Made by a program: the position numbers and the translations under genes. From contig MVAQ01000316.1 of assembly GCA_014825775.1 (NCBI GenBank), forward strand, positions 1 to 20,614: a stretch of DNA of 20,614 nucleotides. Direction: 5' to 3'. The DNA is from Krasilnikovozyma curviuscula (Eukaryota; Basidiomycota; Tremellomycetes; Cystofilobasidiales; Mrakiaceae). Below the pieces are notes generated by a model, which did no database searches, was not told the DNA's origin, and saw nothing but the letters and a program-made list of their open reading frames with translations. Positions within the stretch are counted from its first letter, which is position 1, and each line of letters opens with the position of its first letter. Positions 1 through 17,749 of the stretch are shown in pieces.

Positions 1-1384
1 TAGCTTGCTTCTTCGATCTCAAAAAAAAAAAAAAAAAAAGGACCCTCGAATCCTTTTCAACAAACAAACATCTTCCCAACATACTCACAGACTGGACTAT
101 CTCTGAGAAGATAAGGTTCGTTTAGTTCCCCTGTGCCCTGTGTGTTCTTTTTGCCCCTTTCTTAGAAGGACCATAGTTCCGGGTTTTTAAATTGTCGCGG
201 TGGATCAAAACAGGACATTCCTGAGACGCGTCTTGTCCCTTGGAAGGATAAGTAACATCTGTTCTCTTTATTGCTACCTTAAGTTATGTTACTGTCAAAA
301 TGGGTCCAGAGAGCTCATGAACAGCGATGGGAGTGAGTTTTAGCTCGAAAATGTGAGTCAAACGGGTGTATGTGATGCACATCGGAGTTGACGCGACAGT
401 GCAGATCCTCTTCCTTCTTATTCCTAATGTAACACCAGGAGGATAAGATGTGATGTTTGAAGGGGTTTCACCTGTGTTGGTGAGCGAGAGCCCCGTTCAT
501 GGTAGAGATGGACGGAAGAATAGGTATCGATTTCGCTACAGCACTGTCATTCTAAAGGTGGTCCGACCTTTGGCTCTACTACCACCATCAACGCTTCTTA
601 GACACTCTCATACTACCCTCGTTAGCAGAGAATCAAGAACACATATAAAGCTCAATAATCAATTTTGTTTGGCTTCAGAGGTTTTGTTTTTGTGGATGCA
701 TCAAATGATACACTAAAAAAGCGCAATAGGTGCAGATCGAGTGGACCTTTAGTAAATAGAACGTTTTTCAGCACTGATTACTATTTGAAACAGCGAGAGG
801 GATCATAGTGTAACATTCCTATGGACTGGCCATGTTAACATATCGTTCAGAAAAATCTACAGAAGGAAGGGCGAAGGCATCAGTTCCCACAGATGCGACC
901 CTCGACCTGAAAGGAGTCAGGACCAATTTTCAGACGTAGCGGTCTATCGCAAATGGGAAAGAAGAATGTTCAGAGAGGAAAAGCAGATTCTTTCTGAGAT
1001 TTGAATGCTGCAAGAGAATGAACAGAACAACAAGGTGTACTTCGCGAGGCGGATGCTGCTGGTCGATCAGCACTCTGATGCTGTGTTGACAAGGGCTGAT
1101 CCAACTCATCGCTTCCTTCTTTTCTCCAAATGGTATTAAAGAGCCAATTTCATTTCGATGGCATCTTCGGAGGGGTCAGAAGCAGAGTCAAGCTCCCTCT
1201 CACGACCGACGCCGAGAAAACAAAAACAAAAACAACAAGAAAATAAGCTGGTGGATAGCTGGATCTGGCATCGACGCTTCTTTTTTGAATCCCAACCACC
1301 TCAACTCTTGAGCAACAGCAACAGGGTCAACCCGAAAGTCTCAGCTCAGTAGCACCGACCAAGGGAAGGAGAGAACGCTCAAGC
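1..1384. other. Upstream region of PRP8, no supported gene
   Basis: No frame in this stretch gives a recognisable protein on either strand, and the open frames are short with low-complexity or random-looking translations. The left edge carries a run of 19 A (21-39). The last few hundred bases should hold the PRP8 promoter and 5' leader, but I see no decisive TATA element or mapped start. Several GTGAGT-like strings (for example near 330 and 352) are present without matching exons. A small spliced gene or a non-coding RNA cannot be excluded. Confidence 0.5.
1158..1352 (+). other. Possible uORF in the PRP8 leader
   Basis: A 64-codon frame opens at ATG 1158 and stops with TAG at 1350-1352, 32 bases before the PRP8 start codon and in a different frame from it. 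Its product is Ser-, Lys- and Gln-rich (stretch KQKQKQQENK) and resembles no family I know. If the PRP8 transcript starts upstream of 1158, this frame would be read first and could dampen translation. If transcription starts later it is just leader DNA. No transcription start can be placed from sequence alone. Confidence 0.25.
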
Positions 1385-9946
<8,562 letters not shown>

Positions 9947-9947
<1 letters not shown>

Positions 9948-9967
9948 GTGGAAGGTGGAAGGTGGAA
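9947..9967 (+). repeat. Three tandem copies of a 7-bp unit (GGTGGAA)
   Basis: Three perfect copies of GGTGGAA begin at the last base of the PRP8 stop codon, followed by GGG. This is a short tandem repeat in the 3' UTR. No function can be assigned; a replication-slippage tract is the simplest reading. Confidence 0.8.
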
Positions 9968-10618
9968 GGGTAGTTGAAGGCGGATAAAATTAGCGTTTTC
10001 CATAAATTAAAATCAACTCGTATCATTTATTTCCTCGTCTATTGTAGATTGGCTATCTCATGTAATTGTCTCTGCTCGACCATTTGGAGTAAGTTCTGTC
10101 TACCACCGTTAAAGCGAATGCTACGCCATCAAGCAGCGCAAATCTTTCATTATACAGGCTGAAAGAAGCCCATCAGGAACACATCCCTGGCGATAGCTCC
10201 ATCATGTTGCCCTTGCAAATGCCCCAGACTTTAATCCTTTGGATGAGTTTCCGCGTCGTTCCTCCCTTTGCCTATTCCAGCGTCCCCCTGTATCAATGAC
10301 ACTTACCTACATTTCTTTCGCGTGGGTATCAGGGACGAGAAGCACTACTGCTACTGCAAACGGAAGTTTTTCTCACCATACCCACTTGGGAAGCCGACGT
10401 CTGTGCAATGGGGCTGTTCTATCTCGGGCGCCAGACGAAGATGCTTTATCCCCCTCCATCGGGCACGGCGTGGTGTTCAAAATGTAGTAAGAAGGTCGTC
10501 TCTCCTGTGAGTGAGAGGTTTGGTGCAGCGGAGGATAAACTGGTTTGGACGTTCGACTCTATCCGTTTCTGAAGTTTGCCTGTTCAAACGGACTCGAAAA
10601 TATTAGGCAATAAATAAT
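9948..10618. other. Convergent intergenic region between PRP8 and the NmrA-like gene
   Basis: This stretch should contain the 3' UTRs of PRP8 (+) and of the NmrA-like gene (-). An AATAAA on the + strand lies at about 10610, far from the PRP8 stop, so the real PRP8 poly(A) site is probably earlier and non-canonical. The one protein-like segment is the cysteine-bearing frame at 10268-10510, listed separately. Otherwise I see nothing. Confidence 0.5.
10268..10510 (+). pseudogene. Possible relic of a cysteine-rich coding exon
   Basis: The frame read from 10268 (not from an ATG) to the TGA at 10508-10510 contains CINDTYLHFFRVGIRDEKHY followed directly by CYCK, then FFSPYPLGKP and, further on, WGC and RRC. 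The C-x-C after an aromatic/Gly stretch, followed by spaced cysteines, loosely recalls WSC-type or other secreted cysteine-rich fungal domains. There is no ATG, signal peptide or clear upstream exon. A GTGAGT donor-like string sits close to the end of the frame, just before 10515, and acceptor-like CAG strings lie at its start. It could be a decayed exon, an unrecognised spliced gene, or chance. Confidence 0.18.
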
Positions 10619-11848
10619 CTAGAATGCAACTTGGCCCATCCCAGCAAGAGTGTCCCTCGCAAACATCTCCATCGTCCTCCTCTCCCACATTCCTCCAAAC
10701 TCCTCCTTTTCCAACACGCTGATCAAATCGTTGTCTTTCTCGTGATCAAATCCCCCTTCTTCTCCCAGAATCTTGACTAGCCACACGAAATCCGCTGGGT
10801 TCTTGGCTTTTATCATCTCGTCCCTCTCTCTGTCGAGCGTCTCAATTGAGCGCCAATCGACGGCGATCTTCTCTGCGAACACGTCTTCGTACGTGGAAAG
10901 ATACCCTTTCCAGGTATTGCACGAGGAGTAGACTCTAAGCTTGTGGTTCAAGGGCAGGAGAGATGGCGCATGTACAGACGCGACGATGGAACGGTGGATA
11001 AAGGGCCCGAGGTCTGACATGGACGTGAATGCAAACGGCGTGTTCCCATCGCTAGCCAACATCCATTTCTTGTTAGGAATATCGATGCCTAGACCAACGG
11101 ATGAGGAGTGAGTTGGGAAACCAGGGGCGGGGAAATAAAGTGAATACTTACAAGCTCGAGGTGTCATGCCACCTTCAAGGAACATGCCCGTACACACCTG
11201 CCATACCGTCAGCCCAATAAATTCAGCAGTTTTTCTGTGAGCCTCTTTAAATGCAAAGTTGGCGAACTTGGCGGATCGATCGGGTGCAAGAGAGGCATCT
11301 GTACCGAACTCTAAGAGACGCAATGATGAATAGGTAAGAAAGAAAGCATTATGACTAGACAGAGAAATGTAAGAGGTTTTACCAGATGGAAAGTAGATGT
11401 GTACCTTAGCTTCAGAAGCTACTCATCCAGGCGGAAGGAGATCAGTTTGAGGTTGGTTACAACCCAACCAAGGAAAGAAGACGCTCACCAGCCTGAATAA
11501 GCACCTCCCAGTTGACCTCAAATCCAGCTCCTCTTGAGTTCAAGCAGCTGAGCAACACATGAGTGCCTTTCAGAGCCTTGACGAGTGATCCTTTGTCGTT
11601 CCAGGTTATTTTGTGCAGCTCAGCACCTGCAGTGGGCAGTTTGGGGTTTGAGAGGTCTGTCGTGAGGAGTTTAAGGGTTGAGATATAAGGCGAGGACAGG
11701 AAGGTTGGGAGGATGGCTGCTCCTACGAGACCAGTTGAGCCTGATGGAATGGAGGATCAGATAGGAAATGGTAGAGTGAACTAGCAAGGAAGGACCTCTC
11801 ACCAACTATTGCGACAGAGAACTTCTTCTCTGGAGTTGTGAAGGACAT
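10619..11848 (-). CDS. NmrA-like / isoflavone-reductase-like NAD(P)-binding protein
   Basis: Five exons on the minus strand, in reading order: 11848-11803, 11740-11489, 11418-11383, 11310-11152, 11088-10619; 963 nt, 320 residues plus TAG. The family are atypical short-chain dehydrogenases: either NAD(P)H-dependent reductases of aromatic substrates or redox-sensing regulators such as NmrA. Visible motifs are the Rossmann loop VGSTGLVG (residues 15-22, GxxGxxG) just after the first beta strand, FPSEFGTD (109-116), typical of the NmrA/PCBER group, and FAFKEAHRK (130-138), where Lys133 or Lys138 is at the place of the catalytic Lys of PCBER-type enzymes. Length is usual for the family. The fourth intron (11089-11151, 63 bp, GTAAGT...CTAG) has no in-frame stop. 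The 36-nt third exon encodes the residues just before the FPS motif. Substrate and role are unknown; neighbours give no pathway hint. Confidence 0.85.
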
Positions 11849-12436
11849 TCTAACAGCGTTTTCGAATGTGATTTGGGAGTCCTAGGCTAAGTTGCTTTCG
11901 TTGCTCGAAGGCAACTATCCGTCCTGCGGGAAGCTTCCGTCCAATTTCTGGATAATTGTCGGCGTTCCTAAACATCCCCCGAGCCCCCCTAATCCCTCCC
12001 ATGGACCCGCTGAGGAACCTATTTGATTGTTGTTTTCCTGAATCAAGGGTGATTTACTGTTATTTCTGACATTTGTGCGTTGGTGGTTGTGTTCAAAGCT
12101 CGAAGGGAGGCGCCGCTTTTCCCTCGCTCATTTGAGTTTAGATTTAGAATACCAGAACAAGCTAAACCAAATTTATATTGAATCTGACATCCAACAGACA
12201 AAGGTTTTCTTTTCCTTTCGGGGGAGGGGAAAACGTGCATAAGCAGGGCGATAGTTTTCTTCAAACTGATGAGACTTAATTAAAGCATGGACGCGCAAAT
12301 ATGCAGTATCGAGTTATGGCTACAGTGAAATCATGGTAGGAGCAAGAGGAATTAGGGGAAAGTCATTATCGTACTGTTCATAATATGATTCGTGGACCTC
12401 GAGGAGGTCATGAAGTATTTTTGTTGAGATGCGATC
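11849..12436. other. Intergenic: promoter of NmrA-like gene, 3' end of GPI-protein gene
   Basis: Both flanking genes are on the minus strand, so this stretch should hold the 3' UTR of the gene ending at 12437 and the promoter and leader of the gene starting at 11848. A CCCCCGAGCCCCCC tract on the + strand lies near 11976-11990. No convincing TATA element, coding potential or structural RNA was seen. Confidence 0.5.
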
Positions 12437-14122
12437 CTATAGCAACAGCGCAGCTCCTCCAACCAACCCTACCAGTAGTACCAACGCGAGTCCCGGCAGG
12501 CCTTTCGAATTAATAATCGCAGCACCCGTCTGGAGCGCGCCCGCAGCCGTGCGTGTGATCACGACACCCTGAGTGACAGTGCCTACAACGACGCCGCCAG
12601 CTACGCCGGGAGAAGACGATGTCTGGGTGTAGGTAGCAAACTGAGTTGTTAGTCCTGTTTCAGTCGAGTTGAATGGGACGACGACAGTGACTACAGCTTG
12701 TTTTTTTGGAAAAAAAATAATGAATAAATATCAACAGGCGGTTTCGTGGTGGACGTTGGTCGAATAGGAAACGAAGAAGTACTAACCGATTCCTCCTCCT
12801 CCTCCTCCACTTTCAGTGACACTTGCGTCACTGTTAGTCCCCGTCGCAGCAACGACGACGACGACGGTCTGTAGTAGCGGGTCCGTGAACGTTGATCTTA
12901 CAGCAGGCAGAAGTTAAATCGGCAAGTCAGCTGAGTCAGTACCATCAAACAGAATCTGAATCGAAGCTTTGTACAAGTCACCTACCCTTCACTCGTAAGT
13001 GTGCTCTCGCCGACGACAACGACCTGGGTGACCACTACGACAGGTACGGTGCCCGATGCGCCGGACTGGACAAGAGTGGGCGTCGCTGTCGCTGTGACGA
13101 CGACGATGGGAATAGATATGGCACCTGATGACGATGAGGTAGAACCGGGTGTCGCTAAATTGGTTGTAGATGATGAGGAGGGACTCGAGGATAGTGCAGA
13201 TGCACTGCAAACGGTTGCGAGGATAAAGTCAGAAACGAATGCACCTAACCTAATGGAGATGAGGAGACGATGCTTTACCTCGTTGATGACGGAGAGTCAG
13301 GTATTAATGTTGATGACGATGATGATGGGCTTTGGGAAGGAGCTGTCGATGATCCTTCTGAAGTTGGTGTGGAGGAAGCAGCTGCAGCAACGTTGGACGT
13401 TGGGGAAGAAGACGCACTCGCTGAGTCGGTAGCAGACAGAGGAGAGGTAGTTAAAGTAGATATTGATGATATTGTTGCAGCCGAAGATGCTGTTGAAGAT
13501 GGATCTGCCGATGTCGATGACAGCATTTCGGACGACAGTGAGCTGAGGGCGATAGATGCGGTGGACGACATAGCAGAGGCAGCAATTGTAGACGTAGACA
13601 ACGATGATGCAGATAAATTGTCCAAAGATGAAGATGAAGCAAAACTTCGAAAGCTGGTCAGCTCTGAAAATGTTCGAGGTCGACTGGTTCTACCCCACAC
13701 TGACGGAGTAACGCAGCTTTACACTAGTCGCCTCATAATTTTTACCTCCCGTTTCGACTGGTTTGAGAGCGAGGTAAAGGACTCACGAGGGTACTGGGTT
13801 TGATGAAGAAGGAATTGGTGCTGAAGTGGAAGCAAGGGATGAAAACGACGAAGCTTCACCAGAAGAGAAAAAGGCCGATGAAACGCAGAGACGATCAAGT
13901 CAGCACAGTCAAAGCAGGCCACCAGGTGAGCAGGTAATAGCAGAAAGACTGACCATCAGAAGCATTCATCGTCTGTCTCTTGATAAGAACCTCGATCTCT
14001 CTCCTCCTACCCACGACGGACTCGCTCGACATTGAGTCGAGCGAGAAATGGAACGGGGCAGCCGTCGCTGCGGTCGTTACGAGGGACCAGAGCAGCAGGC
14101 GAGTAAGGTTCGTCATGTTCAT
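12437..14122 (-). CDS. Secreted Ser/Thr-rich protein, probably GPI-anchored
   Basis: Six exons on the minus strand: 14122-13954, 13853-13787, about 13689-13279, 13204-12986, 12896-12787, 12696-12437; about 399-411 residues. Residues 1-22 form a signal peptide (basic start, LLLWSLV core, cleavage near ATAA|P). A Lys-Arg at 48-49 (VLIKR|Q) looks like a Kex2 maturation site. The middle is dominated by Ser/Thr/Ala, then Val-rich beta-like stretches (VPVVVVTQVVVVG) and six Gly. The end, SKGLPGLALVLLVGLVGGAA then LLL-stop, is a hydrophobic tail without cytoplasmic residues, preceded by Asn-Ser, as expected for GPI attachment. Such proteins are usually heavily O-mannosylated wall or surface proteins. 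I recognise no catalytic domain. The acceptor of exon 3 is uncertain: in-frame choices start it at 13689, 13683 or 13653, while the best-looking TTTTCAG breaks the frame. All other junctions keep phase. Confidence 0.72.
12791..12808 (-). repeat. Trinucleotide repeat encoding six glycines
   Basis: Six TCC units on the + strand read as six GGA codons in the fifth exon of the Ser/Thr-rich protein, next to the donor at 12786-12787. It is a coding microsatellite and likely to vary in length between strains. Confidence 0.85.
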
Positions 14123-14716
14123 GGCTACTGCAGGTGGGTACAATCCCCTCTGTGAGAAGGAGAACTCAGACAGACAACACCCTTCAGGTTGTTGATGGCA
14201 AGTCGAATGGATTAAAAAGATGGCGTCGGTCGTCGTCGATTGGATGGAGTGGCGCTCCGGGGTGACAGACGGCAGACGCTTCTTAAAGCCAGGAAGCAAG
14301 GAGGTAAGGAATGAGCAGAAGGAGATTAATAGATGGGATGCTCCGCCAGGGATTTCTATCAGTAAACGATCAGTGTCGACATGATGAATGCGCTATGATC
14401 TTCGCCTTTCTATGGGGTACTAACCATAGAAAACGGAAAGGTTTAGATTAGTAGTCCTCTATTCTTGAAACAAAGACAGATAAGCGCAAAATATGAATAA
14501 AAAAAGACAAAACGTAGATTTAAACAAAATGGGACAACACCAAATGAGAATAGCGGAATGGAGCTTTGAAACGACGACTGCCGACGACACTTTGTCAACC
14601 TGGTGAAAAACTTTTTTAACGGAGATTTTAAACATCCTCGACGTCTGACTTGGCTCTAGACGAAGAGCTGAGAATGTTGACGGCAGGCAGCGACAGACAG
14701 AAACCAACCCCACTAA
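14123..14716. other. Intergenic: promoter of Ser/Thr-rich protein gene, 3' end of H2A.Z
   Basis: Both neighbours are on the minus strand. The stretch should hold the H2A.Z 3' UTR (high coordinates) and the promoter of the surface-protein gene (low coordinates). The frame leading into the surface protein stays open upstream of its ATG up to about 14299, but that upstream part looks random, and the ATG at 14122 opens a proper signal peptide. No RNA gene seen. Confidence 0.5.
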
Positions 14717-15931
14717 TCAGCACCTAGGATGCACACGAAAAGAGACAACTGACTGTTAGAACTCACCTAACTTCTTTCATGCCCCCTTTCTTGATTTTTC
14801 CAGCTGCCTTTGCCTCGGCCTCCTGCAACTTGGCTTTAGCAGCTTTCGCGACGTCGACTTTCATGCCAATGAGGTTCTTGTGGATGTGAGGGAGTACACC
14901 GCCCCCAGAAATAGTCGCCTTCACTAAGGTATCAAGCTCTTCGTCGCCTCGAATCGCCAACTGCAGATGACTGTACAACAACGGAAAGAGGGGTTTTGGT
15001 CGACAAGCACATGGAACGGACATATATGGGATGAAGACGAACCGGGGAGTGATTCTTCTGACATTGAGATCCTTTGATGCGTTTCCTTATTGTTTTTACC
15101 CGTTGTCCAACGGTGTGAAGGTTAGTGGATGTTTGTTTTCAAAAAGATGGTTGGAATGGCAAGTGCGCGACAGGACTTACCAGCCAACTCGATAATCTCA
15201 GCGACGAGGTACTCCATCACAGCAGCAAGATCTTTGAGAGATAACGGAAGAGGGCTCATCAGTGAGAGGATCCATATAAGACCGGGGATGATTAGACATG
15301 AAAAAGGATAGCCTCGGGCCTCGGTGGGAAGTGACACGGAAAGAGAGAGAAAGAGAGAGAGAGAGCAGCCAGGCATAAATGAAAGTAGATATACCGTAGG
15401 TGGTACATTACGTTTGAGGGATGGGTATGTTGTCGTTGGGGTGTTGTATAACTTAAAACAACGATTGACCACGAGAAACGACGCCCGCCTCCCTCGATCC
15501 ATCTCCAGCCGGTGCCAGGACACAGTTCTACCCATTTAAGCTGCAAGTTCAACCATTTCTCCTCACATGAACAGTCTTCCGGCAATGCCACCCCTTCTCA
15601 TCGGCAAGAAATAGAGTGCGTACTTACACACGGAAGATTTCGCCCCGACCTGCATCCTGTGCGATGTCGATCTCTTCAAATACTTGTGAATACGACCAAC
15701 TGGGAACTGTATTATTGACCAGGTATAGGTATAGACGATGGGAAGATGGGTACGGAGGGAGTCAGCACCACCTTCCGTCAGCACGGTTCTCACTCCGGAT
15801 ACCTAGTACAGCCAGATGAGAGGATGGAAGTGGGAGAGAGTACCCACCACCAAGCCAGCTCTTTTAGCCTTTGTGATGTTCTTGCCCACGGGCTCAGATG
15901 GCTTCTTGGATTTCTTTTGTGGGCTCGACAT
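14717..15931 (-). CDS. HTZ1: Histone H2A variant H2A.Z with extended C-terminal tail
   Basis: Exons on the minus strand: 15931-15848, 15706-15628, 15231-15181, 15085-15043, 14970-14767, 14723-14717; 155 residues, or 154 if the last intron is kept. H2A.Z replaces H2A in promoter and boundary nucleosomes. The family call rests on [20 protein letters not shown] followed by [16 protein letters not shown] (residues 86-121): canonical H2A has NLQAVLLPK where this has HIHKNLIG. Also visible are [11 protein letters not shown], the M2-type acidic patch [12 protein letters not shown] and [14 protein letters not shown]. The Lys-rich N-terminal tail begins [13 protein letters not shown]; the start is the first ATG available. 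Oddities: the usual Gln of RAGLQFPVGR reads as Val with the best donor; intron 2 is 396 bp; and about 33 residues follow LIG ([20 protein letters not shown] and onward), against about 8 in human H2A.Z. Confidence 0.92.
15338..15365 (-). repeat. GA-rich tract (pyrimidine tract on the sense strand) in H2A.Z intron 2
   Basis: An imperfect GA repeat on the + strand, read as CT-rich on the H2A.Z sense strand, about 110 nt from the intron acceptor. It lies in the longest intron of the window. It may be only a simple repeat, although pyrimidine tracts can bind splicing regulators of the PTB type. Confidence 0.75.
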
Positions 15932-16362
15932 AGCTTTGTTGCTAGGTGCTCGTGATCCTGTGGTTGGGTCTGGGTTGGTTGCAGGTGTCTGCAAGAACTA
16001 CGTTATATCGTTCGGAAGAGTGAAGGGTGGAGAAGGCAGGGATGAGGAGGGATAAATATCAACTAAGGTCGGGGGGAGAGAATTGCGTCCTGGCGCGTTG
16101 GGAACGCGTTCGAAAATCAACACAAATTGAGAATGACGATGTTGTGCAAGCAAAAGACACAATAATAGACAGATAATGTGCTAGCTCGGATTGCTTTATT
16201 TAAAATGAGATGCCACAAAATGGTGAAAAAGCTGGTGTTCTCTAGTGTGAATCAAGCAGTGCGCATTCCTTTCGTGACTATCAACCAGATCGCCTTCGAG
16301 AAACACTATTAAGACGGATTTGCGAACCAGTACTTTAATATTCAGCCAAGCTTTTAATTTAA
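15932..16362. promoter_or_regulatory. Divergent promoter region between H2A.Z and the membrane-protein gene
   Basis: The two start codons face away from each other across 431 bp, so both promoters and leaders lie here. A TTTATTTAAAAT string near 16195-16206 is A/T-rich. The sense strand of H2A.Z has no ATG between the region start and its initiator. A CTTGCAG acceptor-like string at about 15987 could be the end of a 5' UTR intron of H2A.Z. No specific factor site is asserted. Confidence 0.55.
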
Positions 16363-17749
16363 ATGTCATCTCCAAGCATCTTCGACAGAAATCAGAGGCT
16401 CGATATGGGCTCTGCTCCATCACCACCAACCACCAACACAGGGGAACAAACGCCATTTCTAACTACAGAGTCACAGTTGAACAGTGTTGAATCTGGTGAG
16501 AGCAACACATATCTAGGAGGTAGAAAGCCGTACGTTTCCCTTGCTCCGTTCATCTTGTAGCAATGACAAGGTTACAAAAGTTAATCTCACCATTGGAACA
16601 TTCCGTTTGACTCCATTACTTTGTCCCTTTTGGCATCCAATCAACATCAGACCTTTCTGGTTCTCTAGTGTTTCCAAGAAGGATTTGAAGACACATCTAT
16701 CCAACTCTGAAATTTTCGAACGAACTATTTACTGCATCCTCCTCTTTGCCATGGGCATCATCTTCGGTTTAGGCTACGACAGCGGGTATAACGATAAGAA
16801 GTACCTAAATCGCAATTCTGAGAACGACAACGACTGGCGTATAAATGGAGGTTATCTCAACAAGGTGATTTTGTCACGCTCGATGGAGTCTCGTTTTTTC
16901 GTCTTCATCAAGAACGATACGACGTTGATTCAGACTCCAACAAAAGAGAGAAATAACTTCTTGAGCGACTTGATATCTGAACAGGAAAATATTTTGATCA
17001 GCAAACGCGAGGATGAAAGGTTTGCTATCTCCATTTATTCTCCTCTGCCATCTCTTGACCTAATGATAATCGCTCGTCTTTTTCTTGCATCAGCAACGCC
17101 TACTATTCTGAAGCAAAGAATAGAAATGTGCCAGAAAGTTATATTTCAGTTTTCAAGACCACGCTCAACTCATTCGACTCGACCCGTCGGTCCACTTCAA
17201 CTATCAACGCGCGTGAAGCAAACGGAAAAATGAATCACGACAATCTGGAAGAGAAAGAGAATGTCCAGAATTTTGGGGGGAATTTCGAAGGTGGCTTCAA
17301 AACCGAATGGAGGGCATGGGCCAATAAGACGCTGTCGGACCACAGGGATGATCAAGGATGCAGTGTAGGGCGGTTTACCACCTTTGTTTATATGTAAGAA
17401 ATATAGCACCATCTTCCCAATTTCTCCTTGCTAAATGTTTAACATTGTTTTTGCTGATCAAAGGTCCAACTTGAGAGCCAGGCTCAGCTGGGCAGAATGG
17501 CACAACGCCAACTTTAAGAACTCCAACCAGATCGCATTTGCCTGGACCGCAATTTCGGTCGGCTTCTTTATGGCCTCGCTCATTCTGGCAGGATGGATCA
17601 TGTCTTATTTTGAGGAAAGAAATTGGCAGGATAACACTCCTCTGGGCTACTATCTTGAAGAAAAAACGCGGGGCAAGGCGAACAAATGGGGCGTGGTCTT
17701 TCCGATTGGAGTTGTGCTCTGGATCGTCAAATGGTTCAATTTTGCTTGA
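16363..17749 (+). CDS. Unrecognised fungal membrane protein
   Basis: I do not recognise the family. Exons: 16363-about 16495 or 16529, about 16581 or 16561-17019, 17094-17393, 17464-17749 (TGA). The two choices for the first intron give 385 or 403 residues. The N-terminal about 50 residues are polar (Ser/Pro/Thr/Gln). A hydrophobic segment, TIYCILLFAMGIIFGLG, lies near residue 111 of the longer form, then a long soluble region of about 200 residues with a Glu/Asn-rich part (NLEEKENVQN). Two further hydrophobic segments lie near the end: QIAFAWTAISVGFFMASLIL (about 331-350) and WGVVFPIGVVLWIVKW (about 384-399), separated by a charged loop. Introns 2 (17020-17093) and 3 (17394-17463) are well supported by phase. 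The frame switch at intron 2 shows that splicing is required. It is more A/T-rich than PRP8. Confidence 0.7.

Noticed and set aside
450..716. 88-codon open frame on the plus strand upstream of PRP8
   Set aside because: No recognisable motif, no supporting splice context, and composition like untranslated DNA.
13270..13803. 177-codon very acidic frame on the plus strand
   Set aside because: Asp/Glu/Val-rich only because it is the complement of Ser/Thr-rich codons of the surface protein, which has a signal peptide, phased introns and a GPI tail on the minus strand.
14123..14299. Longer N-terminus of the Ser/Thr-rich protein from an upstream in-frame ATG at 14299
   Set aside because: It would bury the signal peptide about 60 residues inside the protein; the upstream residues look random.
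15232..15627. Intronic C/D snoRNA in H2A.Z intron 2, suggested by a CTGATGA string
   Set aside because: No D box at a proper distance and no terminal stem; the string lies about 30 nt from the acceptor.
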